Of a stretch of 64,000 nt of DNA, positions 1 to 8,400 are shown one piece after another. Each line of letters begins with the position of its first letter. The first letter of the stretch is position 1. Source of the DNA: Callaeas wilsoni (lineage: Eukaryota > Chordata > Aves > Passeriformes > Callaeidae); assembly GCA_013398955.1 (NCBI GenBank), contig VWPU01009547.1, forward strand, positions 1-64,000, written 5' to 3'. The notes under the pieces are model-generated. The model saw only the letters and a program-made list of their open reading frames with translations, did not search any database and was not told the origin of the DNA. A program made the translations under genes and the position numbers.

Positions 1-24
1 TGCTTTCAACTCTTTGCTTGACAG

Positions 25-679
25 AATGTTTCAATTGGAATTGTGGGCAAAGACATGGAGTTTACCATCTATGATGATGATGACGTAGCACCATTCCTAG
101 AAGGTCTTGAGGAGAGACCACAGAGAAAGGTGAGTGGTTCAGATATAAATAAATAGGCTTAGTTGAAAGACAATAATTAGATATGGTCTATTATGTTTAA
201 AATAAATTTAACTCTACTACTGTAGTAGAGTTTTAGAAAGGCAATTTTTAAAATATGAAGTTACTATATGAACACTGTATAACCTTGAATGGTAACTCAG
301 ATGCTTATTAAATCAATTTATGCTGAATTTATGCCAGGCTGTTGCAATGTCATCTTTTTTCCTCATCTCTGATCAAGTACAAGTTTTCACTGTTTTACAA
401 CAGAATTGGCTGCATATGTTTCTCATGCTCTTTGCAAGATGCCTCCGTAGTCTCCTAATTACAGCTGTGTCCTGCTTGTGCTTAATTTGGATAACAGTAA
501 TTTGTGAGCTGTTGGCTGACATGAGCTGCATGTACCACTCGTGGTGCTGCAATGGGGATAAAGCTGATTTGTCTAACGTTGTCTTCTGCCTTCCTAAAAT
601 GTTTCTTTTTCCTCTCTCTAAGCCGGTTCCACCTGCTGAAGAAACCGTGGAAAAGGCAGAGGAGCCGATGGAGCACTAG
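25..679 (+). CDS. PSMA1: Proteasome subunit alpha type-1, last two coding exons (partial)
   Basis: This is the 3' end of the gene for the alpha-6 position subunit of the 20S proteasome, the core protease that degrades ubiquitin-tagged proteins in cytosol and nucleus. Two exons are visible. The first, 25-129, follows an acceptor ending ACAG at 21-24 and encodes 35 residues that include [19 protein letters not shown] and the stretch [11 protein letters not shown]. Its donor is GTGAGT at 130. The last exon starts at 623 after a pyrimidine-rich acceptor and encodes 18 residues ending in EKAEEPMEH, with stop TAG at 677-679. The phase is 0 across the junction. The acidic EEPMEH tail is characteristic of this subunit; compared with the human tail as I remember it, this exon is about two residues shorter. 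The rest of the gene lies to the left of the window. Reading 320-622 as coding would be wrong, because it is intron. Confidence 0.96.
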
Positions 680-980
680 TTGGTGGATGAGTTCCTCTGT
701 TAATGTATAATTACCCAGGAACATTTATCCATTTGCTGGTAACTTTATCCTCACCTATATACGTTTTCTGACGCTACATTCTGAGGATTGCTTGTAAAGA
801 AAGAAACCAACCCACCTATCCTTAAAAGATAGACAGGAGGACATAACTGGGTGTAACTGCTTGGACAAGAAAGGTGTAATCATTTTCTAAATAGTACATG
901 ATACTGTTTTTTAAAGAAAAGATACTGTCTTTAACTCATAAGGACAAGTGGAAATAAATCACTTTCTTGGAGTCTGCTGT
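680..980 (+). other. PSMA1: PSMA1 3' untranslated region
   Basis: This stretch follows the PSMA1 stop codon and runs to just past a canonical AATAAA. A T-rich downstream element follows at about 987-998, so cleavage is probably near 970-985. The exact end is inferred, not seen. Confidence 0.75.
953..958 (+). terminator. PSMA1: Poly(A) signal of PSMA1
   Basis: An AATAAA hexamer lies about 275 bases after the PSMA1 stop and is followed within 30-40 bases by a T-rich stretch. This is the only good poly(A) signal between the PSMA1 stop and the COPB1 promoter that fits a normal short 3' UTR. Confidence 0.8.
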
Positions 981-1984
981 GAGTTTGGTTTTTTTTAGTC
1001 TGAAAAAACAGCTATTCACAAATACTTGTGTCATATCAGGATGCCACTGTGTTTGACTGTGTGTCAGAGTGAGTGTTTGCTTACCGTATAGAAATGTAGT
1101 ACTCTTGGAAACTGTTGAACTGACAGGACCTTAAAATGTCCACGAAGCCATAAAATAGTCGTGGAACAAACAGGATACAGCATTTCCCTGTGTAAACGTG
1201 TCCCAGCTGAAAAGACATTTGTGGTTATGAGGCTGAAGAAGCGTGAAGCTGACACCCAGCTTGCGTTCAGTTTTTTGAGGGGATTTAGTCACCCCTAGCT
1301 CATGTAGAACTGTGTCAGTGTTTCTTTACAGCCATCAGCCAGCCCTGGGGCAGCACAGGGCTTTTAGCTCCCTGAGGGCCGAGTTGGAGTAACAAAAAAG
1401 TACCAGAAGTTCCCTTTCCAGGACTGCTGAGCTTAGCTCTGGAGTCTGTGCATTGCTGCTGAATGAGCACGTTCTCCAGGGCTTTGTCCCTTCAGCTTCT
1501 TCTGCACCTCCTGCTCTTTGGATTTAAGCTGAATGCCACAAAATTCGGGACTAACAGTGACTTCCTCAGGGTCATCTGCCAGGGAAGCCCAGTGAATTGG
1601 TGCTTCCTGGGTGCAGTGCTGTATTTTAAGCAAAATGGGTTCAGTCTTTTTCATTTTCTATGTTGGATCATTCTAATACAATTATTCTCCCTAATGATTG
1701 CATTGAAAATGATGAGAAACATCTTTCTGGGGTGGACCCACATAGGGACCTGACAGCCTGCTCACTGTACTTAAAAAAAAAATCAAAAAAATAGGCCTGA
1801 AACTTGCAGCTTGTTTAATTAATAAATATTAATAAATTAATAAAAGCTGATAAACCATGGTGCTGTTTTGAACAGGCTTTAAACACTGTCTTGAATCCAT
1901 ACAAATAGTTCAGTCATGAAAACAGCAAAACAGTAATGTCAGGGCTGTGTATCTGGTTTTTAAGCACTAGACAAAGCTGCCTTT

Positions 1985-2400
1985 ATTTTTCCTAAATTTA
2001 TTTTTATTCTAGCTTTTCCCTGTTATTTTTCTATTTATTTCCTCCCTTATTTATTTATTTCCCCCCTTACTCATTTTCCCTCTCTTACTCATTTTCATTT
2101 TTCCCCTAAATTACTTTTTCACCATTATTTATGTTTTTCCTTTAATTATTTCTTTTTCCCGTTGGTTTTTCCCATCCTTTCCCTCCTCTTGTTTCCCTCT
2201 CCTTGTTTTTCCACCTCCCATTGTTTTTTTTTCTCTCCCCTTGTTCCATCCACCCCTTGTTTATTTATGTTCCTACTTCTTTATTCATTTGCCGTAATGT
2301 ATTTTCCAGTTCCTTACTAATTTCTCCCAATCACTTTTTTTTTCCCACCTATTTATTTATTTTTCTTATTTATTTTTCTCTTTATCATTTCCCACTCCAG
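1985..2400. repeat. Long pyrimidine-rich low-complexity tract
   Basis: The + strand is dominated by T and C for about 400 bases, with recurring TTTATTTATT and CCCTT/TTCCC words and few G residues. The words vary, so this is a degenerate polypyrimidine tract and not a clean microsatellite. It lies directly upstream of the COPB1 CpG island. Confidence 0.85.
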
Positions 2401-2406
2401 TTTTTT

Positions 2407-2440
2407 GGGGGGTTTTTTGGTTTTTTTGGGGTTTTTTGGG
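2407..2440 (+). repeat. Alternating G-run / T-run block, possible G-quadruplex
   Basis: Four G runs of 6, 2, 4 and 3 bases (2407-2412, 2419-2420, 2428-2431, 2438-2440) are separated by T runs of 6-7 bases. The pattern could fold as a two-tier G-quadruplex with T loops on the + strand. The second run has only two G's, so a three-tier fold is not supported. Confidence 0.6.
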
Positions 2441-2599
2441 TTTTTTTGAGAAGTTATTTTTTATTTTATGTAGTTGCTTTCCTCATATTTATTTATCGCT
2501 GGTGGGGAGTTTAGGCTTCGTTTCGGCCGCTATTTTCCGATGTTTTCCTGCATCCCGAGGGTCCCCGCGCGGGAAGATCCCGCTGGCCGCTCGGGGCCG

Positions 2600-2607
2600 T
2601 GACGTCA
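2600..2607. promoter_or_regulatory. Full palindromic CRE (TGACGTCA)
   Basis: A perfect cAMP-response element lies roughly 100 bases upstream of the likely COPB1 transcription start. CREB/ATF and CREB3-family bZIP factors bind this sequence. The motif is seen directly; binding is inferred. Confidence 0.7.
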
Positions 2608-2656
2608 CAGGGCAGCCCCGCCTCGCGCCGCCTTTCCCGCGCGGCGGCGCCGCCCC

Positions 2657-2664
2657 TTTCGCGC
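2657..2664. promoter_or_regulatory. E2F-type site (TTTCGCGC)
   Basis: An exact TTTCGCGC octamer lies next to a GC box (CCGCCCC) in the COPB1 CpG island. It matches the E2F consensus, but CpG islands produce such words by chance, so function is uncertain. Confidence 0.45.
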
Positions 2665-2699
2665 TGGCGGGAGGCGTGTCCCGCCGCGGCCGCCGTACG

Positions 2700-2801
2700 C
2701 GCGATGTGGCCGGCGCGGGCGCGGCTCCACGTCAGCCATCGCCGGAGCGGCAGCGCCGCGGGCTCAGCTCCGCACCGGGACCGGCCCGACCCCACCGCCC
2801 A
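2700..2801 (+). other. COPB1: COPB1 exon 1 (5' UTR, start approximate)
   Basis: The 3' boundary is supported by a good donor: exon sequence ends at 2801 and GTAAGG follows at 2802. The next acceptor in the right place is at 5341, just upstream of the start codon. The 5' boundary is not visible; 2700 is an estimate from the centre of the CpG island. The exon holds no coding part of COPB1. Confidence 0.55.
2727..2734 (-). promoter_or_regulatory. UPRE-like site (TGACGTGG on minus strand)
   Basis: The + strand reads CCACGTCA, the reverse complement of TGACGTGG. This matches the unfolded-protein-response element TGACGTG(G/A) bound by XBP1 and ATF6. It lies in or just upstream of exon 1. COPB1 encodes a Golgi-ER coat protein, so control by a secretory-stress factor is plausible but inferred. 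Confidence 0.55.
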
Positions 2802-3332
2802 GTAAGGAGCTGCACGGCCGGGCCGCGGCCGCCTCGCGGTGGCGGGGGGAAGGGGCGGGCCGCGCCCCTCCGCTGGGTGCCGCGGGCCCGAGGCCTCAGG
2901 GCCCCGCCGGTATCTTCCCGGTGGCCCCTGGCAGGGCCCCGGGGGCGCGAGGCGACTGTGGGAGGGTTTGTGGCGCGGAGAGAGCTGCGGGGCTGTGGGG
3001 TCCCGGGCTTTGCTCGGGGGAATGGCAGCGGGACGGGGGCATTGAGGGAAATTTTGCCTCATAGGTTAAAATGCCCGGGTTTGGGCTGGAAGTAGGAACT
3101 GGGACATTAAGGGAGAAATGCCCCTCAGCTGGCTCTAAACTTGTAGGGATTTTTTAGTAAACGTTTTTAACACTCGATATTATGGTTTTGCATCAGTAAA
3201 ACGGTGCATTCCCAGGGTTTTGGTTCATTAGGTGCTCCTGTTCCTAAGGCTCCCCAGGGATGTAGATGGCGAGCAGGCGTGGCTTTTTGTCTTCCTGGGT
3301 TCTGTAAACTCTGTAACTTTCGATTTCTTTGG

Positions 3333-3515
3333 GTGCCGAGGCTCTAGCACAGGTTGCCCAGAGAAGTTGTGGATGCCCCATCCCTGGAAATGTTCAAGGC
3401 CAGGATGGATGGAGACTGAGCAGCCTAGTCTGGTGGAACGTGTCCCTGACTATGCCAGGGTGTTGGAAAGAATTCATGTTTAAGGTCCCTTCCAACCCAA
3501 ACCGTTCTGTGGCTC
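3333..3515 (+). mobile_element. CR1 LINE 3' fragment
   Basis: A 5'-truncated avian CR1 in COPB1 intron 1, in sense orientation. The part from about 3333 reads as the usual CR1 segment with GGTTGCCCAGAGAAG and CCATCCCTGGAAATGTTCAA, and ends with the family 3' end GGTCCCTTCCAACCCAAAC. It is diverged and cannot be active. Confidence 0.9.
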
Positions 3516-3945
3516 ACCACAGGTGACAGAAATATTACTGCTGGAGAGTTAAAACAGCATCTACATCTCTGTCCGTGTGGACTCTCAAAGATCAAATTGG
3601 TTTCAAGTCTTGGTGCCTTGCAAGGAGGAAAACTGGGTGGTGGTTCTGCCTGCCAAATCTCCCAGCTCTGTGTTTTAGGAGAGTTGTTAGTCATTGCTGC
3701 TTTTCAGAGCCCAAAGTGCACTCATTTATCACACTCCAGAGACATGTTTGACTGTGATTTTGGAAATTTCTGCAGCTGAGGTCTTTATGAGTGAAGATAT
3801 CTGCCCTGCTTTCGGCAAGGATCCACTTTATGGTCTGCGTGAGTTGTTCTTGTAGGTGAGGCTGCTGGCTGCAGGGCTTTGAGGCAGGAGTTCTGGGTAA
3901 CAGCATGGGAAAAGTAAGCAAAAAAGCTGCTGCTGAGGCAAGAAA

Positions 3946-4055
3946 ACAATTGGGAAGGACCTCTGAGATCATTGAGTCCAACCTTTGACTGATCACCACC
4001 TTGTCAACTAGAGCATGGCGCTAAGTGCCACATCCAGTCATTTCTGGAACGAGTG
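3946..4055 (-). mobile_element. CR1 LINE 3' fragment, antisense
   Basis: The + strand reads GGGAAGGACCTCTGAGATCATTGAGTCCAACC, here given as overlapping words GGGAAGGACCTCTGAG and ATCATTGAGTCCAACC, then a segment containing AACTAGAGCATGGC and AAGTGCCACATCCAGTC. This is the reverse complement of a CR1 3' region of a subfamily different from the copy at 3333. It lies in COPB1 intron 1, about 430 bases from the sense copy. Confidence 0.85.
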
Positions 4056-4487
4056 GTTTATGTAGATATTTGTAAACAACAAGCATAAGTGATCTAGTCT
4101 TTAAAACATAGAATTCATAACGGAAAGAGGAGGGTTTCTTTAAATACTTGTGTTGCAGTTATTTTGTGGGAATAGTTGTCGTGGTGCTGGCTGAGGTGAG
4201 TTGGTGTGTGGAAAGAGGCAGCAGTCCAGCCTAGCACAACTTCCCTGCTCCTTGCTCAGGATGAGCTTCTCTGGGTGCCCGTTTGATGAGAAAAGGGAGC
4301 CTAAGACTTGGCAGACAATTCATATCAATAAAAGCTGATTTATTTTGACACAATTTCTGCAGAAAGTACAAAATTGCTTATGTAGTAAACAGTAACAGTT
4401 TTCTTTGCTGTGCTTCTCAGTGTAGTATCACAGCATTAGCCAAGCAAGCTCAAGCTTGAGCGTTTTTCATTACTTAAGAAACAGAAT

Positions 4488-4625
4488 AAAAAGGTTGATT
4501 TGATCCTAGATGTCTATTATATAAAGAATCAACATGAGAATGAGGATTGGTACAACAAAAAGGTTGATTTGATCCTAGATGTCTGTTATGTAAAGAATAA
4601 ACGAACATGAGAATGAGAATTGAGC
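4488..4625. repeat. Two-copy tandem duplication, 69-bp period
   Basis: Copy 1 begins at 4488 and copy 2 at 4557, both with AAAAAGGTTGATTTGATCC. They differ by a few substitutions and a short insertion in copy 2 near 4605. The duplication lies in COPB1 intron 1 and is old enough to have diverged. Confidence 0.9.
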
Positions 4626-5401
4626 TTAATAGCAAATTTTATTACCTGGACTGCCAGGCACACAGCAGCTTTGATAGATCTGTAGCCTTCTGGTCCTTTT
4701 TCACCATAAAAAGACTTGTTTTCCTCATTAGTGTCTAGTGGAGACAGTAGAGTTGAGCTCATGTGATGATCCCTGGCAGGTAAAATGCTTCTCCCTCCAT
4801 CACATTGTCTTTTCTCCCATCCTTGGTTTCTGCTCTGTTGGATCTTGTGCTGATCTTCAAAGCTTCCTGCATAGACTGATTCAACTTGTTAATACAGTCA
4901 AGAACTTTATCTTTCCGTTTGTTCTTTTTTCTGTGAAGTTTTTGAGCTGATTTTGCAGCTTGGGTCATTCACCTGGAGGGGCACAGGAGTGCAGGGAGGG
5001 TAGTAGGGATATACAGCTGGAATCAGGGAATGACTCCAGGAGGGAGAAGCTGCTGCGTCCATTTGGCTTTGGTCAGGTGCCCTGTACACTTCTGTTATTC
5101 CTGACTGTGCCCAAAGTATTGGAAAGATTTTCTTTTTTTATTGTCTCTGAAAAATGTCGTGCTCTTCATCTTTGTGGTGCTCACAGGAATATTTTAGGGT
5201 ACCAGCAAAGCAAGAAGGCTTTTGCATGCAGCTTCTCGAGACACCCAGCAATCTCTTCAAGCCATTAAGTCACTTGTGATAATGTTTTCATGTTTGTTAA
5301 TAAAATCTGTTGACTTTGGCTTTGTTTGCTTGGTTTTTAGGTTTTCTGACATTTGTGTGAAAATAATTCTTCCTTTGAGAGAACTCCTGTAACCGAGAGC
5401 C

Positions 5402-8400
5402 ATGACTGCTGCAGAGAACGTGTGTTACACGTTAATCAACGTTCCCATGGATTCAGAGCCTCCTTCTGAAATCAGCTTAAAAAATGACCTAGGCAAGTAT
5501 TGGCAGTGATTGAAGGATACTCCATCTTACCTGAGCTATTCTCTCATCCTGCCTTTCCAAGAATATTGTTTACATTTTATAAGCTAAATCAAGTCAGTTT
5601 GATGTTTATTTTCTGTTGAGTTTTGAAAGCTGTAAGTTTCTCTCTTTGCTGTGTTTTGAGAAACTTCATGATATTATTTTATGTGCTTTGGTGTCCTCCA
5701 GAGTCTGTGCAAAATTTGAAATTTTGAATTTTTTTTTTTTTTGAGAGAGAGTTTTAAGTAATACCTGTTTGCACTAAGGCAGATTTCAGCAGATGTTTTT
5801 GGACTAAGCTACAAATTGTGTTGTCACTTGTTCCATGCACTGTGGAATGTGCTGGCCAAAACAGCAGTGTTAGTATGTTGTATGTGTGTGATGTCAGAGC
5901 ACACTGTAGTATCCTGCTATAAATTTGAGCATTAAAACAGCCTTGGAATTTGAGCTCTTTCAATTCCAATATATTGATCTCAGACTAAGTCTGAATTCCA
6001 TGCTTATCTGTAAATATCTCTTGCTTTCTCTTTATCCTTTAATAGAAATAAAGGCAGGGATTTTATGGCTAGGCTCTATTTCACTGCTTCAGAGGGATTT
6101 GTGTCTTCTGACACTGAAGATCAATATTCTTGTTAAAGCAGCTGTGACATGTCAGCCTTCCTGACTTCGTTCCCTCCTCCTCTAGAAAAAGGAGATGTCA
6201 AGTTGAAGACGGAGGCCTTGAAGAAAGTAATCATTATGATTCTGAACGGCGAGAAACTGCCTGGGCTCCTGATGACCATCATACGTTTTGTGCTGCCTCT
6301 CCAAGACCATACTATCAAAAAGCTGCTGCTTGTCTTTTGGGAGATCGTGCCAAAGACCACTCCAGATGGCAGGCTCCTGCAGGAAATGATCCTTGTGTGC
6401 GATGCATACAGAAAGGTAGCCTCTTGTTTATTTCATTGGGTGTGTTCCTGTGCTGGATCTTTATAGAAGGGGTATCATTCTGTGTTATTTCACATATATA
6501 AATATGGTTTATGCTCAGAATTTATTTCCTATCAGTTGTGTCTCAGTGCTTCAGAGCTGGATAACTGCAGATAGGCAGCAGACCTATTACCGAGGAGTTT
6601 TGTGTTCTTTTACTGTTACGACTTAACAAAAATTTAGTGCCCTTTGATTATATGCCAGTGAACGTTAAAGGTGAGGGTTAACTTCATCATCATCTTCAAT
6701 CTGTCTTGGGACAAGCCATGGGTTGTAAAAGGACACTATTGTGGTATATTTGGGAAACTCCTTTATAAAGGTATTAAGGACCTTCAACTTTGGGAATGGG
6801 TTGGAAACAGACGAGCTAAAATATGCAAGAAGTTAGTATCCAGTGTGCAGGAATTGCCCACAGGCTGAGCTTTCACAGCCACGGTAATCAGAAAACAAAT
6901 ACAATCCAGAAAAAAAAGCCCACACATTTTGTAAGTTTTACTGTTCAGAAATACATGTTTTTAAATATTGTGGGGCAGCAGTGCTTTAGGAAAGCATTTC
7001 ATGAGAAGTCAGTGAGGTGTCATTGGGAATGTTGGGAACTTGTACCATGGGAAAGCTGAGTGTGGGAGAAGGTGGCAGGTGCATTCATCTGGAGAGTCTG
7101 GCATTTCAAATATGTTTCTTGTTGCTTTTAGGATCTGCAGCACCCAAATGAGTTTATCCGAGGCTCCACTCTCCGTTTTCTCTGTAAGCTGAAGGAAGCA
7201 GAGCTGCTGGAGCCTTTGATGCCGGCCATCCGCGCGTGCCTGGAGCACCGGCACAGCTACGTGCGCAGGAACGCCGTCCTGGCAATTTACACCATCTACA
7301 GGTACATGCAGAAACAATTCACAGTCCCGCGTGCACAAGACCAAGACTGCCTTTAGTTTTTGAGAACTGAAATATTTATCAATCCCTAGTGTGGCTGGTG
7401 TTTGGGATTTTTATGTTTGTTTGCCTTTTCTCCTCTATCTAATGGGCATCCTTGGGTTCTCCTCACCAGTAGCTCTTTTAATTACGATTTTTTCTTGTAA
7501 AGGAACTTTGAACATCTTATACCTGATGCTCCTGAATTGATCCATGATTTCTTGGTGAATGAGAAAGATGCAAGCTGCAAAAGAAATGCATTTATGATGC
7601 TAATTCATGCAGATCAGGTAAGGATACCTGCCCTCAAAGTCATTTGGTTTAATAATTGTAAATATGCTGGGTAACTAGCCAGTAGTTTGTTGGTAGTATA
7701 AACTACTTGTATTTATAAAAAACCCATTTATAATAGTGTTAATGCTTTTGTGGGATATTTGGTACTGATAACGCAGGTCTTTAGTGCTCTCTTTATTTTA
7801 AAGAAGAACTACCGTATTTGGTGAAGGCATATGTTAGTGCTGAAAAATATGAGCATAACCACACTGAGAAGCGCTGCATTATCTACTGTTCTAAAGCTTT
7901 TGTAGTTGCATGAGAAAGAAAAGGCAGTTTCTGTTTAGTGTTTTGGATTACTTGCTCTACAGGCAATTGCCTTTTGTGCCTAAATATCATTAGTTTGTCT
8001 CTCTTTTTGCCATCTATAGACAAGATGGATTATTTTGCTGTTCATGTGTACAGTGTTTCCCTAAATTGTTGAAGCATTGCATAAAGGCTGTTACGTATTT
8101 TGGTTTTTAGAAGGTGTTTTGATTTAAAATTCAACTGAGTGAGCAAACTCTGAATAATGTAAAATAATTTATCTTCTGTTTGTGTAGGATCGAGCTTTGG
8201 ATTATTTGAGTACCTGTATTGACCAAGTGCAGACCTTTGGTGACATACTGCAGTTGGTTATTGTTGAACTAATTTACAAGGTAAAAGGGAAATGTTGTGG
8301 CCCATTGAAAATAAATGCATATGTTAATTTACAGAGTTATATTAGACTGTTTTTTAAAAGGGATAGAATGTTGCTGTGAAAGAGCCATTATAGCTGGCTT

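Larger units (their letters stand above)
985..2514. other. PSMA1-COPB1 intergenic spacer
   Basis: About 1.5 kb separates the PSMA1 poly(A) site from the COPB1 CpG island. The left part (985-1980) is unique sequence with no recognised gene; a 73-codon minus-strand reading frame at 1433-1654 is discussed under findings. The stretch 1800-1860 is AT-rich with repeated TTAATAAAT. The right part is a T/C-rich tract and a T/G-tract block, listed separately. Confidence 0.7.
2515..3060 (+). promoter_or_regulatory. COPB1: CpG-island promoter of COPB1
   Basis: Base composition changes sharply here from AT/pyrimidine-rich to GC-rich with dense CpG. The block covers the non-coding first exon and the start of intron 1. 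It contains a palindromic CRE, a GC box (CCGCCCC at 2650-2656), an E2F-type site and a UPRE-like site. No TATA box stands out near the expected start, which is usual for a housekeeping gene. The open reading frames on both strands here are by-products of GC richness. Confidence 0.85.

Noticed and set aside
320..622. Upstream part of the open frame that ends at the PSMA1 stop
   Set aside because: The acceptor at 621-622 and the conserved tail show that coding starts at 623. The earlier hydrophobic reading is intron.
2436..3095. Long open frames on both strands across the CpG island (219 codons on +, 183 on minus)
   Set aside because: They follow from GC richness, which removes stop codons in all frames. 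The readings are low-complexity Pro/Arg/Gly/Ala, and the region is the COPB1 promoter and non-coding exon 1.
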